Positions 1-8,052 are shown, numbered from the stretch's first letter. The stretch: 22,910 nucleotides of DNA from CAYMUB01 sp964393545 (GCA_964393545.1 CAYMUB010000050.1:1-22910), one strand, 5' to 3'. Notes: generated from the letters alone by a model not told the origin. Program-made: numbers and translations.

Positions 1-2
1 AT

Positions 3-329
3 AATCAGCAAGCAGACTTAACAAAGCTTTGGAAAGAAGGCTTAGAAAGTTGTAGAAATAGTCAGTATAGTAAAGCAATAGAATATTTTGAAAAAGTGGA
101 AAAATTAAGTCCCACTCACCCAACTGTGAAAGAATTAATAAAATCTTCAAAAACATCTATTACTAAAGGTGAAAGTTTAGAAGGATTAACAGGTTTTGTA
201 AAAAGTGAAAAAAATTCAAATACCCTTTTGGTTATATTTGGTGGGATATCTGTAGTTAGTTTTATGCTAGCAGGATTTTTGACTATGCTCCCCTTATTTG
301 CCAAAGAGGAAACAAATTCTCTTACTTAA
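3..329 (+). CDS. C-terminal part of a TPR-containing membrane protein (5' end outside window)
   Basis: The reading frame is open to the left window edge and ends at TAA 327-329, so this is the 3' end of a longer gene. A GTG at 96 is an internal codon rather than a convincing start, because similarity to a TPR helix pair continues upstream of it (LWKEGLESCRNSQYSKAIEY, then FEKVEKLSPTHP). The repeat is followed by a polar linker and one hydrophobic segment (TLLVIFGGISVVSFMLAGFL) near the C-terminus, suggesting a membrane-anchored protein. Whatever catalytic or binding domain lies upstream cannot be seen. Its stop codon overlaps the stop of the convergent gene at 326 (TTAA shared). Function is not assignable from this fragment. 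Confidence 0.7.
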   Translation, partial: NQQADLTKLWKEGLESCRNSQYSKAIEYFEKVEKLSPTHPTVKELIKSSKTSITKGESLEGLTGFVKSEKNSNTLLVIFGGISVVSFMLAGFLTMLPLFAKEETNSLT

Positions 330-637
330 CCCTGTTTTGATAAAGATATAAGAACAAAAGCTGCAATGAAGGCAATAATGCCAATTCCAACTAAAACTCC
401 TAGAATTGTTAAGAAATATCTTTTTACTTGTTTTGCCTTGGTTGGAAGTTTATTCCTACAGCCAAAATAGAATATTGCCCAGCTAATTAGAGTATTTAAA
501 AGCATTAAAATAATTACCTGGATTTTTTCATTTTTTGTCAGAGGAGAATCTGCCCGAGTTTCTTTTGAAACTTTTCGCATAAAATAAAACGCATAAGCGC
601 TAAGAGCAATAACTATTAATCCTTGGAATGCTTGCAT
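326..637 (-). CDS. Small three-helix membrane protein, unknown function
   Basis: This 103-residue protein starts at ATG 637-635. Three hydrophobic stretches are visible: residues about 4-20 (LIVIALSAYAFYFM region), 40-60 (IQVIILMLLNTLISWAIFYF) and 75-98 (FLTILGVLVGIGIIAFIAAF). The loops between them are basic and polar. No catalytic motif or recognisable domain is seen. It is convergent with the preceding gene, sharing the TTAA stop overlap, and divergent from the TPR gene at 707. I consider it a real gene because it fills the gap precisely and has a coherent membrane-protein composition, but I do not recognise a family. Confidence 0.6.
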   Translation of the reverse strand: MQAFQGLIVIALSAYAFYFMRKVSKETRADSPLTKNEKIQVIILMLLNTLISWAIFYFGCRNKLPTKAKQVKRYFLTILGVLVGIGIIAFIAAFVLISLSKQG

Positions 638-665
638 AAATTTAAACTATCATAATAGATTTTGT

Positions 666-694
666 TTGCAAGTTCCCGATAGAAGATTTATAGT
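666..694 (+). promoter_or_regulatory. Promoter of the 707 TPR gene, nearly leaderless
   Basis: A -35 TTGCAA (666-671) is separated by exactly 17 bases from a -10 TATAGT (689-694). The expected transcription start is about 701, only about 6 bases before the ATG at 707, with no Shine-Dalgarno sequence possible in so short a leader. Read directly from sequence; activity is inferred. Confidence 0.55.
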
Positions 695-706
695 AAGAAT
701 GAATCT

Positions 707-3028
707 ATGCAAGAGGAAAAAATACTCACATCAAAACCATCAGCTCATAAAACAACCCGCCTATTAGTTGCTATATTTGTGATAATTTTAGCAATCATTA
801 TTGCTTTAGCTTATTTAATACCAAAAATTATACCAATTTCTATTCTATCTCAGGCTGAAAAAGCATACCAAGCAAAACAGAACGATAAAGCTATCACTCT
901 TTATAGACAACTTGTTAGAAACTTTCCTTCTTTTGTCAAAAAAAATCCAAGCATAAACTACCACTTAGGAATAAGTTATCTTGCTAAAAACAAGCCATAT
1001 AGAGCTTCATCCAGTTTCAGTAAATTCTTAGAAAGTAATCCTCCAGAAGAAAAAATGACCCCACAAGTCCGCTTTCTTATTGGATTAACATTCAATGATA
1101 CAGAAAAATATTATCAAGCTATCCAGCAACTGGAAAAGGTTCCTCTTTCTGATTCAAAGTTGAAAATAGAGCCTTTAGAATACCATCTTGCTTTGGCTAA
1201 ATCATATTTTGGCAAGAAAAAGTTTGACAAAGCCTTGCTTGCTGCAGACAAAACCTTAGAGATTGCAGAAAGCAAATCAACTGAGGCTCGCAAAGCACAT
1301 TTGATAAAATTTCTTATTTTATACAGTCAGGAAAAATATGCTGAAGCCAAAAAAGAAAGTGCCATCCTTGGTAAATTTCAATTTACTGATCTTGATCTTT
1401 TTGAAGTCCAGTTTTACCAAGAAGAACAATTCTATATAGCCTCTCAGGAGGGTTGGCTGGAACAACTCCAGTATGATTTAGAGACATCTCAAAATATCAA
1501 TAATTTCTTAAGGGCCACGGCCTATACTATCCTGGGACAGTATTATTTGGCTGATAAAAAAGTAGAGTTGGCTTCCAGTTATTTAGAAAAGGCACTGGAA
1601 ACAGATCCTGATTATCTGCCTGCTTACTATGCACTAAGTTACTTCTATACTACTCAGAAAGATTACCAAAAGGCTCTGGAATATGACCAAAAAGCACTGG
1701 AGATAGATGAGAATGATCCTTTGGTCAGAAATGGTATTGGTTGGTCATATTATAATTTGGCTTTAGAAAATAGCGACAATCAAGAACAACTTAAGTTAGC
1801 GGAAGATTATTTTAAAAAGGCAGTTAATCTTGATCCTGAATTTGCGATAGCTCACAATAACTTGGGGTTGGCATATAAAGCTCTTGATCAAAATAAAGAG
1901 GCCTTATCTTCTTTTCAAACAGCTATAGATTTAGACCCCAAATATAAAAAACCATATCTTAATATAGGCAGTACTTATTTAGCTCAGAAAAAATATGATA
2001 AGGTCTTGGAGTTTTATCAAAAAGCACTTGAAATTGATCCTGATTACGCCTTAGCTTATTATGCAATCGGTAATTTCTATTTTTCCCAGAAAAAATATCC
2101 TGAAGCAATAGCTTCAATTCAAAAATCACAAAAACTTGATCCAAAATATTTGAATACTTATAAACTGTTAGCAGATATTTTTGTTAACCAAGGTCAACCT
2201 CAAAGAGCGATAGATGAACTTAATAAAGGTTTAAAAGTAAAAGAGGATGATGGACTTTATACAGCTTTGTCACAGATATATAGGGATTTGGGTGATACTA
2301 AAAAGAGTGAAGAATTATTTGCAAAAGGACTATCACTCCAACCCAATTCAAGTACAGTCTACCAATTTAATCTCGGATTAAAGTTTAAAAGGGAGGGAAA
2401 ATTTAAAGAGGCTAAAGAGCAACTTACTAAGGCTCTCAATCTTGCCCCTAAGGATAAAGATACACATATAGCTCTGGCACAAGTAGAGGGAGAGCTTAAA
2501 AACTATGATGAAGCAATTAAACTGTTGCAAAAAGCGCTAACTATAGATCCTGAAGATATAAATATCTATGATGAATTAGGAACAGCATATAGTGAAAAGG
2601 GTGATTATCAAGCTGCGATTACCACATACAAAAAAGCACTTACCTTGGATCTAAAAGTTCAAAAACCTTCTGATATTGCCAGGGTTTATGAGAATTTAGG
2701 ACTGGTGTATCACAACAATACTAAACAATTTGATTTAGCAGAAGAGGCTTTTAAAAATGCCCTCAAGTATGACCCCAAACAAGCAACAATTTATATCAAT
2801 TTGGGAGAAACATATAGAGTAAAGGGGATGTTAAAAGAAGCAGCAAGCCAACAAAGGATAGCCCTTCAACTTGATCCTAAAAATGCCTTGGCTCATAATA
2901 ATCTGGGGTACACGTTGGCTTTACAAGGAAATATTGCAGAGGCTATCTTGGAATTTAAAAAAGCTGTAGAAATTGATCCTAATTTAAAAATTGCCAAAGA
3001 AAATCTGGAAAATTTTCAGAAAAAATAA
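707..3028 (+). CDS. Membrane-anchored multi-TPR protein
   Basis: This 773-residue protein has a short cytoplasmic N-terminus, one hydrophobic segment at about residues 19-44 (LLVAIFVIILAIIIALAYLI), and then almost nothing but tetratricopeptide repeats to the C-terminus. The repeats are recognisable by units such as YYALSYFYTTQKDYQKALEY, AIAHNNLGLAYKALDQNKEA and the recurring DP-[ED] helix breaks (ALEIDPDYALAYYAIGNFYF). I estimate well over a dozen units, with the most regular between residues 290 and 765. TPR arrays are protein-protein interaction scaffolds; the single N-terminal anchor predicts that the array lies outside the membrane. The partner is unknown. It ends one base before the stop of the convergent gene at 3030. 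The start is fixed by the promoter just upstream. Confidence 0.85.
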   Translation: MQEEKILTSKPSAHKTTRLLVAIFVIILAIIIALAYLIPKIIPISILSQAEKAYQAKQNDKAITLYRQLVRNFPSFVKKNPSINYHLGISYLAKNKPYRASSSFSKFLESNPPEEKMTPQVRFLIGLTFNDTEKYYQAIQQLEKVPLSDSKLKIEPLEYHLALAKSYFGKKKFDKALLAADKTLEIAESKSTEARKAHLIKFLILYSQEKYAEAKKESAILGKFQFTDLDLFEVQFYQEEQFYIASQEGWLEQLQYDLETSQNINNFLRATAYTILGQYYLADKKVELASSYLEKALETDPDYLPAYYALSYFYTTQKDYQKALEYDQKALEIDENDPLVRNGIGWSYYNLALENSDNQEQLKLAEDYFKKAVNLDPEFAIAHNNLGLAYKALDQNKEALSSFQTAIDLDPKYKKPYLNIGSTYLAQKKYDKVLEFYQKALEIDPDYALAYYAIGNFYFSQKKYPEAIASIQKSQKLDPKYLNTYKLLADIFVNQGQPQRAIDELNKGLKVKEDDGLYTALSQIYRDLGDTKKSEELFAKGLSLQPNSSTVYQFNLGLKFKREGKFKEAKEQLTKALNLAPKDKDTHIALAQVEGELKNYDEAIKLLQKALTIDPEDINIYDELGTAYSEKGDYQAAITTYKKALTLDLKVQKPSDIARVYENLGLVYHNNTKQFDLAEEAFKNALKYDPKQATIYINLGETYRVKGMLKEAASQQRIALQLDPKNALAHNNLGYTLALQGNIAEAILEFKKAVEIDPNLKIAKENLENFQKK

Positions 3029-3029
3029 T

Positions 3030-3866
3030 CTATTTTTCCCTAAGGGTCGGTCTTAAGAAGTTTTTTTTAGGAATGAACAAATTTACTGTTACTACTGCTA
3101 AAGTTAGGATTGAGACCATAAATGGAAAACCATGAAAGTAAGTATATCTGCTGGTTAAACTAACTGCCAAATCAACAATTAATCCCAAGGTAATGGCATA
3201 TAAACTAATTTTGTAAGACTGCCCAAAGGAAAGTGTGTATTTGAAGATTCTACTAAGTAACCAAATTAATGAGGCTAAAAGCAATAGTTGTAGTAACCTA
3301 AGACTGTAAGCGAGATAAATACCAACAAAGCTAAGTAGCAGTAAGATTGGACCAACAAATTTAAGATAAGGAGAAAATGTTTTGTAATATGAATTTAAAA
3401 CTTCTTTATTTAGCTTAAAGTCTTTTACCTTATTTAAGTTATAGCTTCTGGTTTCTAAGCTGCTTTTCTTATACACTACTGCATCTTTAGTGACCCAGGC
3501 AGCTGCCTTATATTGATCAAACTTGTCAGAAGAAAAAGGGGTTTTGGTATCGATCACAAGTATGGGCTGACTGTCTTTACAAGAAATAAAATAAGGTTCT
3601 TTGGCACTGCTGGTTGCTTGACCGTTTGTAATCTTAAGATCTAAATCCTTTGGGAAACAGTCAATTACTTCGGTTGCCAGTTTCTGCAATGAAGCTGGAG
3701 CTTCGATAAACAGGGGAGAGATTAGGGTAACTAAATGGATAACAGTTAGAAATAATATTAATAGAAAAAAGTAGCCAAAGCTGCTTTTAAAGGATTTTCC
3801 ACTGACACTAGAATAAAATTTTGGGGAATAAATACTATCTTGAATAGTTTTTAAAAAATTCATCAC
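3030..3866 (-). CDS. DUF1189-like polytopic membrane protein
   Basis: This protein of up to 278 residues begins GTG-ATG (3866 or 3863). It resembles the DUF1189 family: an N-terminal motif of the type 'kSIYSPKFY', a first membrane helix at about 30-52 (FFLLILFLTVIHLVTLISPL), and an extracytoplasmic domain of about 110 residues with the pattern 'dl.ikngq...kePYfis...qpilvIDTktp'. Four or so C-terminal membrane helices follow (from about residue 168). The family's role is not established here. The promoter to its right places the transcription start at about 3866, so the mRNA is essentially leaderless. It is divergent from nusA with overlapping promoters and convergent with the TPR gene. Confidence 0.7.
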   Translation of the reverse strand: MMNFLKTIQDSIYSPKFYSSVSGKSFKSSFGYFFLLILFLTVIHLVTLISPLFIEAPASLQKLATEVIDCFPKDLDLKITNGQATSSAKEPYFISCKDSQPILVIDTKTPFSSDKFDQYKAAAWVTKDAVVYKKSSLETRSYNLNKVKDFKLNKEVLNSYYKTFSPYLKFVGPILLLLSFVGIYLAYSLRLLQLLLLASLIWLLSRIFKYTLSFGQSYKISLYAITLGLIVDLAVSLTSRYTYFHGFPFMVSILTLAVVTVNLFIPKKNFLRPTLREK

Positions 3867-3872
3867 CAGTTT

Positions 3873-3901
3873 AAGTTACCACATTGTAACCTTGACTTCA
3901 A
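3873..3901 (-). promoter_or_regulatory. Promoter for the DUF1189-like gene
   Basis: On the minus strand TTGAAG (3901-3896), 17 bases, TAACTT (3878-3873), with TGG just before the -10 giving an extended -10 character. The predicted start falls at about 3866, on or 3 bases before the start codon. The -35 overlaps the -35 of the divergent nusA promoter (3892-3897), so the two promoters probably compete for polymerase. Confidence 0.45.
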
Positions 3902-3920
3902 TTTGATAAAGGATTAATAT
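3892..3920 (+). promoter_or_regulatory. nusA promoter
   Basis: TTGACT (3892-3897), 17 bases, TAATAT (3915-3920). The predicted start is about 3927, giving a leader of about 54 bases before the nusA ATG at 3981. This is unusually long compared with the other genes here, and the leader contains a terminator hairpin. Confidence 0.55.
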
Positions 3921-3948
3921 GAGCGTGGTTAATAATCAAAGGACTGAC

Positions 3949-3974
3949 AAAGGTGGGCTAGTCCCGCCTTTTTT
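3949..3974 (+). terminator. Intrinsic terminator hairpin inside the nusA leader (candidate attenuator)
   Basis: GGTGGG (3952-3957) pairs with CCCGCC (3963-3968) around a five-base loop, with one G-T pair. AAA before the stem can pair with the start of the six-T tract at 3969-3974. The T tract ends only six bases before the nusA ATG, leaving no room for a Shine-Dalgarno. An alternative helix GGACT (3941-3945) with AGTCC (3960-3964) would disrupt the terminator stem. The hairpin lies downstream of a good promoter and upstream of nusA, so it fits a leader attenuator better than an end-of-operon terminator; no plus-strand gene ends nearby (the last one stops at 3028). Confidence 0.65.
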
Positions 3975-3980
3975 AAAATT

Positions 3981-5090
3981 ATGGCACAAGCTAGAACAGA
4001 ATTTGCAGCAGCATTAAATCAAATCGCCTCTGAAAAAGGGGTTGAGGTAGAAGTGGTTTTGGATGCAATCCGCCAGGCTGCCTTGGCTGCTTATAAAAAA
4101 GATTTAATGCTTCGGAATGAGGTTATCCCTGATAATTTTGAAGAATTTACCTCTAAAGTTGATCCTGCCTCTGGTGAAATATCAGTTTTTGATGGAGATA
4201 AAAATGTTACCCCTCCTGGATTTGCCAGAATCGCCGCCTCAATTGCCAAACAGGTAATCATGCAAAAGTTGAATGAAGCTGAACGGGGAGCAATATTATC
4301 AGAGTATGAAAATAAAGTAGGAACGCTTATCTCAGGGGCTATCCAAAGACGTGAAGGAAACATTTTCTTTGTAGATTTAGGCAGGGCTGAGGGAGTGTTA
4401 TTACCATCTGAACAAGTTCCTGCTGAAAATTATCATCAAAATCAAAGATTGAAGTTTTTAGTTAAAGAAATAAGAGAAGGTGGTAGAGGTTCAGAAGTAG
4501 TGGTATCCAGATCAGATCCAAATTTAGTAAAGGCTGTATTTGCTTTAGAAGTGCCGGAGATTCAATCAGGAGCAGTAGAAATAAAACTGATTGCCAGAGA
4601 AGCTGGTTCCAGGTCAAAAATTGCTGCAGTTTCCACCCAGGATGGAGTTGATCCAGTAGGATCAATGGTTGGACAAAAAGGGGTGAGAGTTCAAGCTGTC
4701 ATGGGTGAGCTAGGAGACGAGAAAATAGATATAATTTCCTATTCTGATGATCCAGGCAGGTTTGTAGCAGCAGCACTTTCTCCTGCTAAAGATATTCAAG
4801 TAAAGCTGAATGAAAAAGATAAAATAGCCATAGTAACAGTTCCTCAAAACCAACTATCTTTGGCAATAGGTAAGGGCGGGCAGAATGTCAGATTAGCAGC
4901 CAAATTAACAGGTTGGAAGATTGATATTATAGGAGCAGAGGAACCAAAGGTAGAGGGTGAAGCGGGAGAAAAAGAAACAAAAGAAGAGGCTGGAAAAACT
5001 TTGGAAAAAGCAGTTGAAGAAAAAAAACCTGAACAGGAGAAACAACTGTTAGAAGAAGCAATAGGAAAAGCAGAGACTTCTAAAGAATAG
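3981..5090 (+). CDS. nusA: Transcription termination/antitermination factor NusA
   Basis: This 369-residue protein has the NusA domain order. The N-terminal RNA-polymerase-binding domain begins FAAALNQIASEKGVEVEVVL. An S1 domain follows at about residues 113-175 (GTLISGAIQRREGNIFFVDL), then two KH domains with the GQKGVRVQ motif (about residue 230) and the GKGGQNVRLA motif (about 298). The C-terminus from about 317 is a Glu/Lys-rich tail rather than the acidic repeats of E. coli NusA. NusA binds RNA polymerase and modulates pausing, intrinsic termination and antitermination. It is followed after 32 bases by infB, the usual partner. A terminator-like hairpin in its own leader suggests autoregulation. 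The start is chosen at ATG 3981 because it gives the standard N-terminus; there is no Shine-Dalgarno. Confidence 0.95.
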   Translation: MAQARTEFAAALNQIASEKGVEVEVVLDAIRQAALAAYKKDLMLRNEVIPDNFEEFTSKVDPASGEISVFDGDKNVTPPGFARIAASIAKQVIMQKLNEAERGAILSEYENKVGTLISGAIQRREGNIFFVDLGRAEGVLLPSEQVPAENYHQNQRLKFLVKEIREGGRGSEVVVSRSDPNLVKAVFALEVPEIQSGAVEIKLIAREAGSRSKIAAVSTQDGVDPVGSMVGQKGVRVQAVMGELGDEKIDIISYSDDPGRFVAAALSPAKDIQVKLNEKDKIAIVTVPQNQLSLAIGKGGQNVRLAAKLTGWKIDIIGAEEPKVEGEAGEKETKEEAGKTLEKAVEEKKPEQEKQLLEEAIGKAETSKE

Positions 5091-5122
5091 CATGAAAGAG
5101 TCTGCTTTGAATTTAAAAAAAT

Positions 5123-6592
5123 ATGCAAAACTTAAGACCGCCAATTGTAACAATCTTAGGCCATGTTGATCATGGTAAGACTACTCTTTTAGATTTTATA
5201 CGTAAATCATCAGTTGCCGCCAAAGAACATGGTGGAATTACCCAACACATTGGTGCATATCAGATAACTCATAACTCAAAACTGATCACTTTCATAGACA
5301 CTCCTGGTCATGCTGCTTTTGAGAAAATGCGTTCCAGAGGAGCAAATGTAGCTGATATAGTTGTTTTGGTTGTATCAATTGATGATGGGATTATGCCACA
5401 AACAGAGGAAGCCATAAAACATATCAAAGGAGCTAAAATTCCAATGGTTGTGGTTGTAAACAAGATAGATTTGCCTGGAATAAATACAAAAGTTCAACTG
5501 GAAAAGATTAAAAAACAGTTGTCTGATAGGGAAATTTTGGCTGAAGAATATGGTGGAGATGTACCTATAGTTCCTTTATCTGCTAAAACAGGTGAGGGAG
5601 TTGATAAGTTGCTGGAAGTCATTTTACTGGTTGCAGAATTAAATGAGATTAAAGGGGATCCAAGTTTACCTCCATCTGGGGTAGTAATTGAAGCATCTTT
5701 AGATAAATTTAAAGGAGCAATAGCGACTCTTTTAATAAGAGACGGGACTTTGAAAAAAGGAGATCAAATAATAGTAGGAGGTATTAAGGGAAAAGTGAGA
5801 GGTATGTTTGATTTTAGTGGAAAAGCTGTAGATCAGGCAGGGCCATCTGTTCCAGTGGAGGTTTTGGGGTGGGAAGCCATTCCAGCAGTGGGAGCAATAT
5901 TAGGGGAAGAGGTTCAGCAATTAAAGAAAACTGAAGAAGTACAATCTTTGGTAGATAAACTAAAACAAGGTGATCTCAAAACTTTAAAAGTGATTGTTAA
6001 GGCTGATAAACAAGGTTCTTTGGAAGCAATCCAAATTTCTTTGGAAAAGTTTAATCCCGCACCAGACGGTGCAGGACAAGTTAGAAAAGTAGTTGATTTT
6101 ATATTAATGGGTACAGGAGATATTGGAGAGGAAAATGTGAAGTTAGCAGCCACAGTTGGAGCAATTATTATTGGTTTTAATGTAAAAATTGCCTCAAATG
6201 CTCAAAAATTGGCTGAAAATGAACATGTTTTAATCAGATCCTACAATATTATTTATGAGCTGTTAGATGATGTGGAAGAAGTAGTTAATACTTTTTTGGA
6301 AGTGGGACAACTGGAAGAAATTCTGGGGAAAGCTAATATTATTGCCGAGTTCCCTTATGGTAAAAATGAAAAAATTGCTGGATGTAGAATGGTGGAAGGA
6401 ATAATTGCCAAAGGGCAAAGAATTAGAGTGACCAGAGAAGGAAAGTTAATTGGTGAGACTAAATTTAAGTCTTTGAGAAAAGTTAAAGAAGAAGTTAATA
6501 AAGTGGAAAAAGGTAACGACTGTGGGATGTTATTTGACCCTGCCTTAGATTTTCAAATAGGAGATATTGTGGAAAGCTTTAGAGTGATATAA
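5123..6592 (+). CDS. infB: Translation initiation factor IF-2, short form
   Basis: This 489-residue GTPase begins almost directly at the G domain: G1 GHVDHGKTT (residues 13-21), switch II DTPGHAAF (about 59-66), NKID (about 113-116) and SAKTGEGVD. Domains II, III and IV follow (for example ASLDKFKGAIATLLIRDGTL, then IVKADKQGSLEAI). IF-2 places initiator tRNA on the 30S subunit and promotes subunit joining. E. coli IF-2 is about 890 residues and B. subtilis about 716; here the whole N-terminal extension, including the IF2_N domain, is absent, which fits reduced CPR genomes. The ATG at 5123 follows an A-rich stretch without Shine-Dalgarno. It is probably co-transcribed with nusA. Confidence 0.95.
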   Translation: MQNLRPPIVTILGHVDHGKTTLLDFIRKSSVAAKEHGGITQHIGAYQITHNSKLITFIDTPGHAAFEKMRSRGANVADIVVLVVSIDDGIMPQTEEAIKHIKGAKIPMVVVVNKIDLPGINTKVQLEKIKKQLSDREILAEEYGGDVPIVPLSAKTGEGVDKLLEVILLVAELNEIKGDPSLPPSGVVIEASLDKFKGAIATLLIRDGTLKKGDQIIVGGIKGKVRGMFDFSGKAVDQAGPSVPVEVLGWEAIPAVGAILGEEVQQLKKTEEVQSLVDKLKQGDLKTLKVIVKADKQGSLEAIQISLEKFNPAPDGAGQVRKVVDFILMGTGDIGEENVKLAATVGAIIIGFNVKIASNAQKLAENEHVLIRSYNIIYELLDDVEEVVNTFLEVGQLEEILGKANIIAEFPYGKNEKIAGCRMVEGIIAKGQRIRVTREGKLIGETKFKSLRKVKEEVNKVEKGNDCGMLFDPALDFQIGDIVESFRVI

Positions 6593-6596
6593 AAAC

Positions 6597-6626
6597 TTGA
6601 TTTTTATGGGCTATTCATGTTAAGAT
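6597..6626 (+). promoter_or_regulatory. Possible promoter for the DHH-like gene
   Basis: TTGATT (6597-6602), 18 bases, TAAGAT (6621-6626), the latter preceded by TGT to give an extended -10. The predicted start is about 6633, with a leader of about 18 bases. Moderate match only; the gene could also be read through from infB, which ends 58 bases upstream. Confidence 0.3.
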
Positions 6627-6650
6627 TCTACTTACACTGTCCCCAATGTT

Positions 6651-7655
6651 ATGGCTAAATACGATTCACAACTTACAGAGCTTAAAACCTTGCTTCCGAC
6701 AAGTAAAAATATCTTAATCGCTTTGAGCGCAAATGCCAGTATTGATACATTAGCTTCAGGTCTAGCTTTGTTTCTTACTCTCCAAGCAGCTGGGAAGGAA
6801 GCGTCTATTGTTTGTGATGATACAGTCAAGGTAGGACAGTCTCATCTTTTTGGTGTAGACCATATTCAAAAAAATATTTCCTCAACAGAAGGTGGTAACT
6901 TAACTCTAACTTTAGAAGGGGTAGCAGCTTCAGACAATACTATTCCGGCTCTAGAAAAATTAGATTGGTCTGCAGAGAATAATAATTTGAATCTGGTTTT
7001 CCATGTTCTGTCTGGCCAAAGCTTTCAACCCACCAGAATAATCCCGCATTATCAGGGAAGTGGTTTTAACTTAATTTTTGTGATAGGAGCAGTAAATCTT
7101 AATGCTTTAGGCAATATTTATCAACAAAATGCCCAAGCTTTCTCTGGAACACATATTGTAAATATTGATATACAGGCTGCTAATACCAGTTTTGGTCAAA
7201 CTAATATTTTAGATACCCAAGTCTCATCCTTGTCTGAGATCATGACTTCAGTAATTACGGATTTAGGCTCTAATTTAGAACCTGATCCAGCTAGTAATCT
7301 TTTAGCAGGCATATTTGATAAGACCAGCAACCTAACAGATAATAAAGCAGGTGCAGAAACATACATGGCTGTTGCCAGTTGTTTACGGGTAGGAGGAAGA
7401 AAACCAGGAGTACAAGCCTCTACTCCTTCATATGACTGGACTGCCTTGATGCCAACTCCGATTAAATCGGAGCCAAAAAGTACAAACTTTGTAACTCCAA
7501 TCATCTCTTCTGCTCCAACCCAACCTATGGATAATAGTGGAGATGATAGTCAGTCTTCCCCTGAAGAAAGACCTGCTGGAGAAGGAGTAGTTTCTGAAAA
7601 CATTGAACCAGAATGGTTAACCCCTAAAATCTTCAAAGTCTCTTCTTTAGGGTAA
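6651..7655 (+). CDS. Degenerate DHH-family (NrnA-like) protein
   Basis: This 334-residue protein has the layout of a DHH/DHHA1 phosphoesterase. An N-terminal strand-turn corresponds to the 'ttH.npDgDa.gS' motif (here IALSANASIDTLASGLAL, residues 23-40). A central 'hIVNIDIQAANTSFGQ' (168-183) matches the 'DHH..N..fG' motif, and SSLSEIMTSV matches 'aSStsEil'. The first His and first Asp of motif I are missing (only D32 remains), and the DHH triad itself reads D173-I-Q. Its position, after infB and before rpsO, is the usual place of nrnA, so I infer a positional homologue that has lost phosphodiesterase chemistry or uses altered chemistry. The last 80 residues are Pro/Ser-rich and look disordered. 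An active nanoRNase cannot be claimed. Confidence 0.65.
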   Translation: MAKYDSQLTELKTLLPTSKNILIALSANASIDTLASGLALFLTLQAAGKEASIVCDDTVKVGQSHLFGVDHIQKNISSTEGGNLTLTLEGVAASDNTIPALEKLDWSAENNNLNLVFHVLSGQSFQPTRIIPHYQGSGFNLIFVIGAVNLNALGNIYQQNAQAFSGTHIVNIDIQAANTSFGQTNILDTQVSSLSEIMTSVITDLGSNLEPDPASNLLAGIFDKTSNLTDNKAGAETYMAVASCLRVGGRKPGVQASTPSYDWTALMPTPIKSEPKSTNFVTPIISSAPTQPMDNSGDDSQSSPEERPAGEGVVSENIEPEWLTPKIFKVSSLG

Positions 7656-7666
7656 CAATATAGTAT

Positions 7667-7695
7667 TTGACAAACGAGAACGGATACTGTATTAT
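7667..7695 (+). promoter_or_regulatory. Near-consensus promoter giving a leaderless mRNA
   Basis: TTGACA (7667-7672), exactly 17 bases, TATTAT (7690-7695). The predicted start (about 7702) is 0-3 bases before the ATG at 7705. It is the closest match to the sigma-70 consensus in the window and lies just after the preceding gene's stop at 7655. Confidence 0.7.
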
Positions 7696-7704
7696 AGGAT
7701 TGTA

Positions 7705-8040
7705 ATGAATAAAGCAACAAAAACAGCTCTGGGAATTATAGGATCTTTAGCGATCGCTTTAGGTAATGGTTCAAATGTTGTAGCCTCTCAAGGTTATAGT
7801 ACTAATAATACCACTTCTAATGGGCAGGAATATCAAGACACAGGTTATGTTTCAAATACTCCACAAGTTTTAGTTTCTGCTAAACCTACCCCAAAACCAA
7901 CACCAAAACCTACCCCAAAACCTGAACCTAAGCCCACTCCAAAGCCAGATCCAAAACCAACTCCCAAACCAGAGCCCAAGCCTACTCCTAAACCTGAGCC
8001 AAAACCTACCCCAAAACCTGAACCTAAGTCTTCTAAATAA
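7705..8040 (+). CDS. Secreted Pro/Lys-repeat protein
   Basis: This 111-residue protein has an apparent signal peptide (MNKATKTALGIIGSLAIALG, with cleavage plausible after VVAS at about residue 28). A short Asn/Thr/Gly-rich stretch follows, then from about residue 60 a regular array of KPTP, KPEP and KPDP units to the end, closing in SSK. Alternating Pro-Lys/Glu arrays (as in TonB) form extended rods that span the cell wall or periplasm; here no TonB C-terminal domain follows, so the rod is all there is. The strong promoter suggests an abundant protein. It is convergent with the FemAB-like gene, with a 12-base gap. The function is unknown; a wall-spanning or surface role is inference. Repeat number may vary between strains. 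Confidence 0.65.
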   Translation: MNKATKTALGIIGSLAIALGNGSNVVASQGYSTNNTTSNGQEYQDTGYVSNTPQVLVSAKPTPKPTPKPTPKPEPKPTPKPDPKPTPKPEPKPTPKPEPKPTPKPEPKSSK

Positions 8041-8052
8041 ACTGGAAGTTGC

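Noticed and set aside
3921..3980. tRNA or small RNA gene between the DUF1189-like gene and nusA
   Set aside because: No cloverleaf or anticodon/T-arm pattern; the only structure is the leader terminator hairpin and its alternative helix.
5092..5123. ATG at 5092 as an earlier infB start
   Set aside because: It is in a different reading frame from IF-2 and gives no IF-2 sequence.
6589..6607. ATAAAAA/TTTTTAT inverted repeat after infB as a terminator
   Set aside because: The stem is purely A-T and could not be stable enough; it overlaps a better reading as a -35 region for the next gene.
7862..8037. CRISPR-like or satellite repeat
   Set aside because: The periodic DNA is explained by KPTP/KPEP coding repeats with no spacers.
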